Shown: positions 20,521-35,500, counted from the stretch's first letter. The stretch is 64,000 nucleotides of DNA from Axinella damicornis (GCA_963931865.1 OZ007514.1:4807646-4871645); one strand, 5' to 3'. A program made the numbers and translations. The notes: a model not told the origin generated them from the sequence alone.

Positions 20521-23500
20521 CTGAGAGGGCAAGAGAGTACAAGGTGACATCATACTGCAAGGACAAGGATGCACTACATGTACACGCACAGGGTATGTAC
20601 CTGTACAACACAACGCTTAGTAATGTTTCGCTTAGCAATGTTTCGCTTAGTAACGTTTCGGGGAGGGGGGGGGGGGGGGGGGGTTAATCTGTCCATGGCG
20701 TTGTGAACAACAAATGGTGCAGACACTACCTTGCGAATGCGCCAGCTCTCAGAAGGACATTACAAGAAAGGGCTTCGAGATCATTTGTTGGGCACTGCCC
20801 CCACGTTTTCCACCCTCTGTCTACCAGACATAACCACACGGCATCAAATTCACAGGCCTACCCTCTCCGTACACACTGCAAGCAATCAAAGACCGAAGTG
20901 GGAACAGCCTGGGAGCGATGCTACTGTAGTGTAAGTGACACCACCCAGCAGCAAAGTGACTTGGAAACATTAACTTTCACCTCTAAGCAACCATTCAAAG
21001 AAGCAGAAAACACGTACCTGTATCACGTCTAACCCCTCACATGAATAAACATACCTCTTCCCTACTGACTCTTTTCTTCGGCTCAGCAGTGCCACCAGCC
21101 TTCCCTCCGCTTTGTCCCAGCAGTGGGCCTCCCCGTCGAGGAACTGGGTTCTTCCGTGCTTCCCTTGAACATTCATCCCAGAACGATAGCTCTTCAGAAT
21201 CTTCATTGTCCTCATCTTCATCGTTATCAGGCATCATTGGCAGGGGCTTCCCCTTCAGCTGGGTGGTTGGTGGGTTCACAGCTGGGGGAGTTGTCCAAGT
21301 AGGTGGAGTTGAGGCCTGCTTAGAGGCTACACTGCTCCAGGTTGATCCGCCCTGATGAACAATAGACACTCCAATTGATGCACACCAACAGCCGCCACTA
21401 TGCCGTTATTGAGCACAGCTCAATAGACCTTATTTCGCTAAAATGAAATTCCAGGTTTCTGTTGCTATGACAACAACAAGCCTTTGTACCTGTTGGTCAC
21501 CATGCAGATAGGCTGCATCCCAGACCTGAAGTAAATACATGTCCGATGTACAGTGTCTGGAGATATTGTATGGGCTTCAATGGGAAAATCCAGAATTTTG
21601 GGAGGCTATAACTCAGACAGTATACACTCCAAATCTGGGATGCAGGCTATCTGCATGGTGACCAATAGGAACAAGGCGTTGTTGTTGTCATAGCAACAGA
21701 AACCCGGAAGTCATTTTAGTGGAATAAGGTCTATTCTATTCCCTTCCCCTAATCCTCCTAACCCAGACCTTGTTCTTTTGTCCCCTCCGCCCGCCACCAC
21801 CACCACCACCACTACCACTGCTGTTGGTGTTCATCTCTCTCTGAGAGGGAAAGTCCCTCTGGGAGGGGAAGTCCCTTTGGGAGGGGAAGTCCCGCTCGGA
21901 GGGGAAGTCCCTTTCTTGTTGCTCCAGTTGGATCTCCAGGAATGACTTGGGCTTTGAAGAAGAGCTGAATCTGTGTCGCAAACAGGAAAGGGGAACATGA
22001 CAAATGGCCTAGAATTTTGGAAGTCAACACGAACAGTTTACCCTGCACGCTGCTTGTTGCACCTTGACAACTGGTTGCACCACTTGTCAATTATGTACAT
22101 GTATATGTACTGTAAGTGCCTAAAAAATGACACCGACCTTTGGAAACGTTTTCTGACACGTGTTTGCGGCGAAACCTCACTGTAAAATGGAAGGCTAGCT
22201 TGTATGGATCCAAAATCAGAAGGCTTCTTCCCAGAATCGGGAAGCGGCTTCCAAAGAAGCGGAAGGTTTCTTGCAAAGAGCACTGGGTTTGTACGTAAAC
22301 AAGTTTCTGGCAGTGATGGAAATGGTTCAGCAAATGGGCATCATATGTAAACTTACAGACGTGTACCATAGGAAAGGTCATGTGCTAACGAAAATGGAGC
22401 CAATAACAGAAAGAAGCTGAAAGTAACTGTGAAAGAATGTAGTGAGTACGGAGTCCTTGTAAACACCTCAGCTAACATGCCTGAAGCTATTCTTTTGGAC
22501 TGACAGACTAGCAGACTGACAGACAAAACTTTACCCTGCTTTGTGCATGCGCATGTGCAACAAGGTTTTATTAGGGGGGATTTGCCCCGTTCCTCCCCCT
22601 TTCCATCCCCTCCCTCCCTCTCCCCCTCCCTCCCTCCCCCCCTCCCTCCCTCCCCCCCTCCCTCCCTCCCTCCTACTCTCCCTCCCTCCCTCCCTCCCTC
22701 CTCCTGCCTCTGTCCCTCCCTCTCCCTTCCTCCTGTCTCCCTCCACTCCAGACAAAGAGCGGAAGTGGAGAGATTTCTAAATGAAACACAGCGTATATAC
22801 CTCAATACAGTTACACTAGCCAATGAATTCGGTGGCTTATATAGATGGGTCCAAACTTTAAATTCGTGTCTACTTACCCTTTTGGGGCACCACCCCACCC
22901 TCCGCCTGCGATGTTCTGCTGCTGCCTCAACATCTGCATCTGGGTCTTCATAGACTCCTCTCGCTGACGCTTCAGGGAGGGAAATTGGGGAAGGTGATCA
23001 ACCAAATTCTACTGTATTGCAGCTGGCTATAAATATAAATTTAATTCTTTACTAACCAATGACGGCAAACGCCGTCATGAGCTGCTCCCTTATGGTTGGT
23101 AAAGAGTTAAACACTTTAAATTGCAGGACAGACTATGAATGTACAAACTAGAAGCAGCTACGAATATGAATTACATAAGTCACTGTCTGGAAACACAATG
23201 GCATGCGTACAATAAACTCGTGTTACAAACCAGAGTCCTTTGCGTTACCTACTGGAAGTTCAGTTGTTATGCGTGTTAGAAGTAGCGCATGCGATACATT
23301 TGCTGTGAATGGGTGATATAGCCTCGTTCCCAGGCTCCCCCTGTGCGCGCGGTGAAGAAAATTACGGAGGGGGAGAGCCTGGTACGCTTTTGCACGTGAT
23401 TCCACGGCACTGACGCTGTCGAGGTCACGAAACATCAGCAGTGTAAGTGTTCACGTCACTCACGTGCAGCAGCTGCTGTATAATATTGTATGTAGTTTTG

Positions 23501-26500
23501 AAGCATGGAACCGAGAGTTACAAGTCTTAGCCTGTAGAAGCGTAAACAAAACCATGCTGTGCAGTAAATGTCGCTCATCAATCCTCGGGGACAGATTCTC
23601 GTCACCGGACAGTCTGGAACGAGTAAGTTGCATTTTGTAGCTTATACTGAACTGTACCGCTATCCACGCGTGTCTGTATTGCCAGGTAACGTTCTCCGCA
23701 GTTGTCGCCATCGGTAAATCTTCCCTATGTCGATCTATTGCTGCCACAGAAGTCGGTACGTTCCAGTTGTGACGTAACAGATAAGTGAATTATAGCAGTG
23801 ACGTTGACGTGCCGCGTATCACATGCGAAAGCGTACCAGGCTCTCTGCCAAGGTATTTTTCGTTGGCGCGCGCAGGGGGAGGAGCCTGGGAACGAGGCTA
23901 TGGGTGATATATGTGCAAAGTTACTCCTTTTCTCAAACCCGCTCACATATACATGTTGGTGGTCCCTTCCCTCAAATCAGGTCACATTTTACCTGTTCCT
24001 GTGCGGCCTGGACCTCTTCCTCTTGCTGAATCTGGAGGAGGGAGGGGGCGTAGTGGCCTTGGGAGCCAGGCTGCACCCAGTGGGCGGACGGGGAAGGCAG
24101 CGATTGTTGCTGCTGCTGTTGCTGCTGCTGTAGTCGTTTGTGTCTCTCTAGAGCAATCCTCTGTAGTTCCTCTTCTTCCTCCTGCTGCCGTTGCCGTTGA
24201 CGATGTTGCTCTTCCTGGAGCCTCTGAAGCTCTAAAAGTCGAGCTTCCTCTGATGGAGAGGGAGAGTGAGGCAGGGTGGGAACGGGTAGGGAGAAAGGGA
24301 GAGATGGAAGAATGAAGAGAGGGAGGGGAAGAGGGGGGAAAGGAGGGAAGGAGTGAGGGAAACAGAAAAGTAATAAAGAAAGGGAGTTTAGCAGAAAGGA
24401 GTGGATCCTATGTGCACCTACATGTACAATCTCTTTCTCATACATACATGCATACAAATAGTGTCACACCCCTCTCACTTACTCAACCCTCTCTCATACT
24501 CAACCCTCTCACTTACTCAACCCTCTCTCATGATCAACCCTCTACTATACCAGCCCTCTCTCTCACATACATGTACATGTACCACCAATACCCACACCCT
24601 TTCTCGTATCCCACACCCTTTCTCGTATCCCACCCCTCTCTCTCATACTCACCACCCTCATATCCATCCCTCCCATCCCTCTCCCTCATATCCCACCTTC
24701 CCGTTTCCACTGCTGTCTCTCTTGTTCCTCTGCCACCCTTTGCTGCTGCTCCCTCTCTGCCTTCCTTTGGTGCTCTGCCTCCACTCTTGCTCTGGCCTCC
24801 CTCCGCTTGGTCTCCTCAGCCACTGCCAACTGACGTTGCCGCTCCAATTCCACTCTTTGTCTGGAGTGGAGGGAGGGAGAGAGGGACAGAGGCAGGAGGA
24901 GGGAGGGAAGGAGGGAGGGAGGGAGGGAGGGAGGGAGGGAGGGAGGGAGGGAGGGAGGGAGGGAGGGAGGGAGGGGGGGGGGGAGGGAGGGAGGGAGGGA
25001 GGGAGGGAGGGAGGGAGGGAGGGAGGGAAGGATGGAGGGATACATGGAGAGAAGGAGGGACGTCATGTATGGGTGACATTACATGTGCTAAACTAGGAGA
25101 ATGCAGTGCATTGTGGGGCTCGCGTGAAGCGCAGCATGACAATTCGGTCATAGGCTGGCCGTGCGGTGCAGCATACAAACTTGATGGAGGTGGGGCCTGA
25201 ATGTAAGAGCTTCTGTCCAGAGCAAGGGCACAGAACTGCACCATGGATGTAGACTACCTTGAGCCTCTGGTTGAAGACAGTGTGCAGTTTCAAGGTCATG
25301 CAGTTTCAAGTTCGTAGCAGGTGGCATAACATTACGATTTTCTACATGGATATACATGTACGGCTATATGCTAAACAGACACCAAACAGATAGACTGAAA
25401 GACGGACATCCTGAGACCACGACTATGTGGGGCTTGGAAAAAGACATGGTAGTGACGTTTTTCGAATGTAGTGCTGCTTAGTCAGACTTACACCAGTCGC
25501 TGTTTCTGTACAATTGCCTGAAGAAGACCAACAAAGAGTGTTTGAAACGTATTTTCAAAAGTGTGTTCGAAACGCTGTATTTCCAAAATTGGAAATCTTG
25601 ACTGGTGTAAGTCTGACTAACCAGCACTACATATGTGGGGCTCGCTCAGGTTCGCCCCAATATCTACCAACTACAATTTAAAATGAAAGTAGGCAACAGT
25701 TCAACGTAAGGACACACCTCTCTTCTTCCTCCTTCTTCCTCCTCTGCTCCTCCAGTTGCCTCTGCTGCTCTTTCTTCTCCCTCTCCCTCACCGTCCTACT
25801 CTCCTCCTCCTTCGGCTGCTGCGGCTGTTGTCTCTCTGCCGCTGCCTGTTCTCCTCCTCCCCCCTTTCCCTGTCCGCTCACGAGGGGGGTATTACCAGGC
25901 CGGGTCAACGGTGTTTCCCACAGGCTGCCAGCGGTGATGTCCGGCCACTCCTCTCCGGGTTCTGCACAGGAAAAGTGGACTGGGAGATCACCTAGTAGTC
26001 TACATTCTATAAAGTCAGGACTGTGTGGTAGGGTGTATTCATGCCTAGTAAATTAGCTCGCGCACTAACCGAATAAATATTTCATTGACAAGTAGTTTGA
26101 AACAGACACACACATTAATAATTTATGCCACGCCCCATCATGCCACACCCCCTATCATCAGGGAGGCTGACATGCTTACCGTGGATGAGGAGGCATTTAC
26201 AGATGCACTGAAAGTAATGTACTTTCTAAACAAGCAGGAGATAGCTCACACAACTAACTTTAAGGAGCTAGAGTTTATGTGAGCTACTCGGGAATGACAG
26301 CCTCAAGAGGCTGCAAAAGGACAAAAACCTTGATGATGAGTCAGAAATGATCATGAATGAAATGGTTAGGGCAATTGGGATCAATTTGGAGGAAGGCATG
26401 CTTTTAGAAGCTAGGGCCTCTCCATTCTTTTCTGTGATCCTTGATGAGGCAACTGATATCTCTGTAAACAAGTAGTTTGGGCGTTTGCCTTCAGTGCCTT

Positions 26501-29500
26501 CTCAATGGTGGCTTCACCAAGGTATGCAACATCAAGCTTCTGGAAGTGAAGAGTGGGTCAGTCACCGTCAGCAGAGGTAACAGCAGAGACCATTCTCCAG
26601 CACCTCACTTCCACTGCTCCAGTCACCTTCACCTAAAGTGCCTTACAAGGTTTATCTCAACCCACTGTGTTGCTCATCGACTAGCTCTAGCAGCTTCTGA
26701 TGCTTGCAAAGGTATTTCACTGGTATCAGAGGTTTAAGCGCATAGTAACCAAATCTACAAAACACTACCTATGCTGCCAAGCTTCGAGAGATGCAGCAGG
26801 CATTGAATGAGCCTAAGTTGAAGTTGAAGCGGGCTACAGAGACACGTTGGTTGTCTCATGAGAGTGCAGATGATGCTTTGGAATGAAGTTTGAAAGCGGT
26901 CAAGGCAACTAGAAGACTAAGCATCGGAGGGTGATGCTACCGCTCGAGGGCTAGCTTTGGAGCTTTCAAAGCCAATCTTCATTGCTCTTCTTCTGCTGAT
27001 GTCAGATGTCCTTTCAGTGTTGGGTCACCTTTCTCGTTGCTTCCATATTGATACTCTTAAGTTAAACCTACTACCTGTAGAGCAGATTCGTGATGGGGCT
27101 TTGTCTGCTCTGCAAGCACTCAAGGGCTCCCCACTCCAAGGTGGCTTTATGTCATCTTTGGAGGATACCTTGAAGGATGCTGAGAATATTACGAGACAAC
27201 TGCTGCACAGTACATCACAGCAGTGATTGACAACATTCGTGGTCGCTTTCCTCAAGCTCGTACCTTGATCCACGGAATGTGTCCAAGGCTAGCCCAACCA
27301 CCATAAATGAGTTAGCAGATTTGATGGGGGTAGATGGAAAAAAAAAAACAATGGCAGGAGTTTTTGTCATACAGATAATTATTTGCCAAGAATTTACCTG
27401 AGCTGTCAGTTGCAGCAGCTGTGCAAACAATCTTTGATCCTAGTAATAAGGAAGCATTGACAACTGCCTACCTTCTCATCTCTAACATCCTGGCACGCAT
27501 AGCAGTCCTACCTGCTTCCAGTGCTCATGTGGAGTGCCCCTTTTCAACAATGAAAAGGACTAAGACAGCCACACGCAATCGCATGAAAACAGAACCGCTG
27601 GATTGTCTAATAAGGATTTCATCAGAAGGGCCAGGTGTACAGCAATGGTATCCCATGCCAGCACTGAGGAAATGTGGCTGCTCATTGTGTTATGTAAACA
27701 TCAGCTGTTCTCACTTCTGTAAGCCTGCCTATAGTCAAGTGCTTCAAGTGGCTGCTAAAATAATCAAAGGGGCAAAGGGCACATTTTGTTTTTAGACCAG
27801 TCCACAAAGGGCACAGTGCCCTTTGGTAGAGGCCTAGTGAGAACACTGGACTGACAGCACCTGCCATTGCCAAAAGTCTCGCCACCATCTTCAATGCAAG
27901 TCTGGAGAGGGGTGAGGTTCCTAATGAATGGAAAGCAACTAATGTCTCTCCAGTCTTCAAAGCGGGAGACAAAGGCTCTAGGAGTAACTACAGCCCAATA
28001 TCTGTTCTGCCAGTAAGGTGTTTGAGAAGCTAGTGCATCAGCAACTGTTTGCATAACTCCAGGAATATAACATTTTGCACCCAGCACAATCTGGTTTCAG
28101 ACCAGGCCACTGTACACAGGATGTGGTTGTTATGGTGGCCAATAGGGAAACCCGAAGCGGGCGCCCGACGCCCCGATGCATGTCGGCCAGTACCCGACGC
28201 ATGTCGGCCAGTACCCGATGCATGTCGGCCAGTACCCGAACCATGTCGGCAGTACCCGAACCATGTCGGGGCCAGTACCCGAACCATGTCGGCAGTACCC
28301 GAACCTTGCGGCTATACCCGAACCGTGTCGGCCAGTACCCGACCCTTGTCGGCCAGTACCCGAACCATGTCGGCAGTACCCGAACCATGTCGGCAGTACC
28401 TGAACCATGTCGGCCAGTACCCGACCCTTGGCGGCAGTACCCGACCCTTGTCGGCGGTACCCGAACCATGTCGGTAGCACCCGAACCTTTCGGTCCACGC
28501 TAACATGACGTCATTGGCTGCATGGTCATTATACTAGTAGCCACGTGTTTTATTTAGCAATAGTGCGGCGCAGCCATGGCCAAGAGAAAGCTGATAAAAC
28601 TCTCTCAAAGTCTTCGCAGCAAGGCAGATGATATCCTGAAGCTTGCAAATGAGGAGTCTGAGGGTGAGAGCAGCTCGCCATCCCCACCACCCCCACAAAG
28701 AAGTTCGCGTCCCAGGGCAAAGAACCCAGAAGCGACTGCAGCCGCATCATCAAGCAAACGTTCACGCGGTACTGGCCAACATGGTTCGGGTACTGCCGAC
28801 AAGGTTCGGGTACTTGCCGACAAGGTTCGGGTACTGGCCGACATGGTTCGGGTACTGGCCGACACGGTTCGGGTACAGCCGACACGGTTCGGGTACTGGC
28901 CAACAAGGTTCGGGTACTGGCCGACATGGTTCGGGTACTGGCCGACACGGTTCGGGTACAGCCGACACGGTTCGGGTACTGGCCGACATGGTTCAGGTAC
29001 TGGCCGCCACGGTTCAGGTACTGGCCGACATGATTCGGGTACTGGCCGCCACGGTTCGGGTACTGGCCGCCACGGTTCGGGTACTGGCCGACATGGTTTG
29101 GGTACTGGCCGCCACGGTTCGGGTACTGCCGACATGGTTCGGGTACTGGCCGACATGGTTCGGGTACTGGCCGACATGGTTCGGGTACCGGCGACAAGGT
29201 TCGGGTACTTGCCGACAAGGTTTGGGTACTGGCCGACATGCATCGGGTACTGGCTGACATACATCGGGTACTGGCCGACATGCATCGGGTACTGGCCGAC
29301 ATGCATCGGGTACTGGCCGACATGCATCGGGTATCGGGCGTCGGGCGCCCGCTTCGGGTTTCCCTTATCGGCCACCATAGGTTGTTGCCAAGTGTTGCAT
29401 GATGACTGGAGAAGAGGCTAGGATAATAATCCTGTCGTGGGTGTGGCCTTTGATTCATTAGTCATGAGCTGCTGCTCCACAAAATGGATCACTGTGGGAT

Positions 29501-32500
29501 ATGGGGCAAAGTAAAGCAGTGGTTCAAGAGCTACCTCAGTGAGAGGAAACAACGAGTGGTGGTTGATGGTGAAGTTTTCCCTTGGAGTACTGTTAGAACG
29601 GGAGTTCCACAGGGTTCAATTCAGGGCCCGTTTCTTTTACATATAGATTGTTCATAAATGATTGTTCAGTGCTACGGAGTACAAAAACCATGCTGATGAT
29701 ACTATCGTATATCATTCTTGCCCTGATCCACAAGAGTTCCAAGAACTCTGGCCAATGACTTAATGAGGATGACAGATTGGCTGAAGACTAATCACCTCCA
29801 CATGAGTGTCAGGAAGACCCAACTGCTGCTGCTGGCAAGGAGTTAGACCGAGTGAGGCTGTCAGTCAATGATGCTGAAGCAGAAAGGCAGAATGACGCGA
29901 AGTTCTTAGGAGTGATAATTGACAGCGAGCTCAACTGGGAGAAGCATGTGGCTGCAGTCAGAAAGAAATGTTTTGGTGGTCTGGCAACAATGAGACGCTT
30001 AAGACACACCCTTTCGGTGAGCCTCAAGGCCAGACTCTACAGAGCACCAATACAACCACACCTTGACCATTGTGCAGTGGCCTGGGAGGAGTGCAGCAAG
30101 CTGCTGCAGAGAAATATTGAACAAATACAGAAGTATGGCATGCAACAATCCTCCGATGATGCCACTTCGAACCTCAAGTGAGCTCCTTTGGTATAGAAAT
30201 CATTTAAATATCAGGGAGCAAAAGACTGGAACTCCCTCCCTAATGAGCTAAAGAGTACTACCTCCAAACACATGGGTTTAGAACCCGTATCAGGTGGTAT
30301 TTGTACTTCATAATATTATTGCGAAGGGTGGACGGACCACGATGAGCCAGGATTTCATAAGACTTTATTTTCATACAACGTTTCGACCCAACTGGGTCTT
30401 CCTCAGACACAGAAAATAAGAAATGAAACAGGCTAGCTATATAGACATTGAGATGCACAACAAAGGGTATAGTAGCGTTCAGGCGTATGACGTGTTCAGG
30501 CGTACATGTATGATGTCATCAGCCGATGCATCATCAAAGCACTCTAGCCGTCTAGCCGTCTGGGTGGAACACTGGGTGGGATCTTCAAGCATCTCAGGTC
30601 TTGGATGGCTATGCCTCCAGGTTCACGCCCTCAGGGGCCATGGTTTTGAGGTGGTGGATCCAGTAGCTCTCTCTCCTTCTTCTTAGCTGGACATCATCCC
30701 TTCTGATTTTCTCAATGACCATGATGGTGAGGTCCTGCATGGAATGTCCAGAAGTGTTCTGCTACTGGTTTGTCTGTCTTCTTGGTACTGATGTCTGATC
30801 TGTGGCCATTGAGGCGGATATGTAGGGCGTTCTCTGTCTCACCAACGTATGAAGGGCTCAGTGGAAAAAGGGGATAAGCACTTTTGACCAACCCTAAAGG
30901 TCAAAGGTCAACTTTGTGTTTTCGCAGTGTAACAAGACATTAAGGTTGAATTTTAATAGTTGAAAGGATGGACTCTTAAGATCCAGCCTTAATTGATTCA
31001 GAAAATGCATGGCCATATGGTTGACCTTTGACCTTTAGAGTTGGTAAAAAACACTTGTCCCCTTTTTCCACTGAGCCCTTCGTATATTGCTTGCTGCATC
31101 TACTGCACTCAATCAGGTAGACTAGGTTCTTTGTCTTGCAGGCAGCGGGTGTGTGTACTCTGTAGGAATGGCCTGTGGCCGTGCTCCTGAATCTATCCTC
31201 AGCCCTGACATGTTGGCAAGTCTTGCAGAATCTGACGTTGCATGGACTATTTCCATTAAGCCCGGTGTCTTCAGTGATGGATTTCGGCTAAGCCCTTACC
31301 AGCAGATCTCTGAGGTTTTTTGGGCGGCGATAGGCAGTCATGGGGGCTTCTGGGATAGCTTCCTTCAGTCTCTCAGACACATGAAGCACTGGTAGGTAGT
31401 TCCTTATGATTTTGTTCAGGTTGGGTAGTCTAGGGTCGTACATGGTCACCAAGGGTACTCTGTTGTTCCTCTGTCTGGCCCTTGGTTGTAGTGCGGACTC
31501 TCTGGATACATCGGTTGCTTTCATGATGTTGTGCTTGTATTTAATAATAGTATAGCTGTGACCGCAACCTGTACGCACGCAGGACTCCCTGGCAGATCAG
31601 CCTAGGCTGAAGGGACTACCTGTTAAATTAAAGTCTAATACTACTACCACTACTACTAGGTGAGCAAGTACATGCATCTCACCTTCTTTGCGAGGGTTCC
31701 CACTCCCCCAGATGAGTTCAGTAGCACTGCTCGCCACAGTGGTGGTAGGTGGGGCTGGCTGCTGGGGAGGAGTTGGTATTGGTTGCTGTACAGGCTGAGG
31801 TTGGAGGGATGGCTGAGGTTGGAGGGATGGCTGAGGTTGGAGGGATGGCTGAGGTTGTGATGGTGTCTGCCGTTGTTGGTGAAGATGTTGAAGTAACAGC
31901 TGTTGTTGCTGCTGCTGAGCGAAAAGGAGCTGGAGTAGAAGAGTGAAGATGGAGGGTGTGAGAGGGAGGGAGGAAGGAGGGCGGGAGGGAGAAGGATGGA
32001 GGGAGGGTGTAGGGTGGGCGGAGGGAGGGATGGATGGAGGGAGGGAGGGATGGAGAGAGGGAGGGGAGGGAGGGAGAGGGGAGGGAGGGAGAGAAGTGAG
32101 AGAGGAAGGGGATCAAAAGGAGGGATGGAGAGGAAAGAAGAGGGAGGTAAAGGAAAACATACAGCATATATTGAAGGTATATATAGTTCATAAGCTCAAC
32201 CCTGCATGATGTTGCATTCTCAAGACGTGGGAGTATTCTAATTAGAGCACACCAAGTTTTCATATGAGGGTTAATTGCAGTCAATTAACCCAGGGGTCAG
32301 GTTATTATTATAACTCATGCATGCCAGTTTTGTGTTAATGAGCGGAAGAAAGGTTCACATGTGCCTCATCGCAACTCGTATACGGTGGAGTTCAAGACCT
32401 TCGTGGTGGATTGTCTACACAGGAATGACTGCAGCATCTGCCAGGCAGCGCGAGAATTCAACATTGACAGGAAGCGAGTTCGAGAATGGGACCAGAAGTA

Positions 32501-35500
32501 TAATGAGCTGCAGAGAATGAGTGTCGGAGCTAAGGCAGAGGCAGAAGCTGTACTCCTCTTCACCTACGCTGGATTAACGATTTGGAAAAGTGGAGCTACC
32601 AAGCAGATCAAGAACACGGCAAAAGTCTAGGGATGATGACCTTTATGCCATCGAAGTGATAGAGGAGGATGCAGGCAGAGTAAAGGTGCACTACGTAGGA
32701 TATGAAGAGAGCAAAGATGAGTGGTTGGACAAGGACGAGATTGCCAAGCCATGTTTGAGTTCCTTGAGGAGGAAAGATCAGAGGGTAATATAACCTTGGC
32801 TCTAGGAAGCTAATGTCTTTGACGGATGATGCTGAGTCAGTGTATCTGGTGCGAGAGTGCAGCTACATGTACAAGATGACGGAAGACGGAGAATGCATGC
32901 ATCCCCGGGTGATGAAAGAGGACATCATGAAAAGTGACCAGGAGAAGCAGTTGGTAAGGAGCTCCCAAATACGTAAGGAGAGCCCAACAGTTGCTACACG
33001 TAGGTGTATTGGCTGGTGAGAACCTTGGGATGTTGCCCTGGATGAAGGGGCTCGTTGTATTGGACAGATGAGGGGCTTGGTGAAGACGCTGCACAACAAG
33101 TGCCTTGGTGATGCTTCCAGCTGCCCGTGTGAACACGAAGATGTATCTGAGGACATGGTGAACTGCTTACCAAAAATTAGTTTATGAATGCACATGGTGC
33201 CGGGTCGGCACAAACATGGCAGAGTTCTATCACTAGGTACAGTAGTTTGCAAAGAAAAATGCCCACAAACCATTTGTAAATGTTCGCCAGGGGAACTATT
33301 TGTGAAGGGGGAACTATATATATACATGTATGTTCGGGACTATCATAGACTCGGTAGAGTCTATATGTAGGGATACGACGTACACGCAATACATGCCAAT
33401 ACAAAAAAATCTCTCCAAATCTCAGAAACGGTACACTTATAAGCCTTTATAACCACATACCGTTTATCTTCGAGTGTTTTCATGACCAACAACACTCCTC
33501 GCATCGCGAAAACCCGTCGCGAAAGTACCACACCAGGCACTCGCAAAACGGGCAAATTGTTTTTCTTTCTTCTTTCTTTCTTTCTTCAGACAACTTAGCT
33601 CAACGTTGCCTCAATCTGTCACGATGGTTTTCGCACGAAACAGCAGCATTTTCAACCGAGCAGTGCAACGTCCCATCGCTTTTTCGCTACCTCCAAGTCT
33701 TCACCAGGCGACTGCAGCTGCCCACACAATAACTATGGCTTCGCTTGTCACGCCATTTTCACGTTTGTACGCATGCGCACTTAAATGATCGCTTAGCAAC
33801 GAACGATACGTAATCATTACTCAAGATCCCTGAATTAGAAACAGTGCGGAAGATGCGTTGACCGATGTGTTGTCAAACGAGGCACTCTTTATAAGACTCA
33901 GGTTAGTCCCTGAACGCATGATTTGGCTAAGCTTATATTGCTACGTATACTGTATTCTGTGAGCAGGGTGAATGCCTATCTCAACTCTCAACACACATAT
34001 GAATGTCCCTACTATAAACTGCCTATGCCATGGTCTTCAGACAGGGAGAAGGCTTTGTCATCCATCTAGGGAACAGTTGACTTGAGATGCCCGGGCCTGA
34101 TTCTTCAGCCAATGCTGGAAGTGTAATACCTGAGTCATATACCAAGGCAAGGACACCTACTGCCCAGTTGCCTGTGAGGTCACTGACTTCTGCAGCAAAC
34201 TTCAGCTCAAACATGCGCCTGCTGCCAAAAAAATTACATAAACAAGATATAAAAAACATTTAAAATGTAGCAGGATGTAGGGATACCAGAACGGCAAAAA
34301 GTAAGGAAACAAGAGGGATGATGGAACATAACAGTGAAGTATACAATCACCCCTACATATCTTTTTTCATTGTACATGTATATATGGAAGAAGATCTCTG
34401 TAGGGGTGATTGTATACTTCACTGTTATGTTCCATCATCCCTCTTGTTTCCTTACTTTTTGCCGTTCTGGTATCCCTACATCCTGCTACATTTTAAATGT
34501 TTTTTATATCTTGTCTTACAATGAAGTACTCTGTGAGTACTCTTGTGTGGTGCACACGAGACTACTCGCAAACGCGTTAACAAGTACGACTCGCCAACGG
34601 TTCGTAATCTTCCGCGAACTGGTACCGACTCGCGAGTCAAGTTTCAAATTCCATGACGTCACGACTATCAAACTGTAGTGAGTCTTGCTCTGTCTTCCCA
34701 CAGTTTGTGAGTCTAACCTGCGACCTGCGCTTGCAGACTTTAGCTGTGATGGCGCTGCAGGAGGCTAGCCATAGCGAGGCCACACTCCCAGACCCTCCGT
34801 CTTCCCTTCTTGAAGTTCAGGGCTACTCTGTCGCCCTAGACGAAGCCCATAAGATGCTGGTAAACAAGGATCCAAAAACTACAGTTGTCAGACCTTCCAA
34901 AGAATACTTGGACCGAATACTCCATTACTATCCATCTCGGTCTCATTCGATTAAGAAGCTGATAAAGGAGTTGCTTCTTGATCTTGAAATGTTTGAGGGC
35001 CAAAAGGTGTGTATTACGGACAGATCTCCAGTGGGTCAGTGAAGGTGGAGATGTGAAGAAGCAATGTGTCACCCAAGCAATAAAAGACCCCCAGAAAGCA
35101 GCTGCAGACGGCCCCAAAGAAACCTGCTAGTATTGGCACACAGAAAAAAAAAGGTTTGTTTCTACAGGAATATGATAAGTTCCAACTCCACTAGTCTTTG
35201 CAGCTTAATTCTCTGTAATAATTTGGATAGGCTGATAGTTGCATTACCGAGCAACAGACGACACATCTGGAAGCGACTGCGATGGCATCTCTTCCCCAAG
35301 ACCGGCGGCAGACATAGTTTCGGGATCATCCAAGGACACCACCGAGCAGGTGGGTCAGGTGGAGGATGTCCAGGCTACGGTGGATGCCCTGGTCAAGAAG
35401 GCACTGGAAAGGCATGGAACGACTGGTGGACAAGGGTTCCACAGGTGGTAATTACATGTAAGTCAGGTAGCTAGTGTTCATCGGCGAAAGTTAATCCGGA

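Noticed and set aside
28049..29458. Several long open frames on both strands (up to about 300 codons)
   Set aside because: They are translations of the inverted tandem arrays of the foldback element; the same short peptide repeats in every frame.
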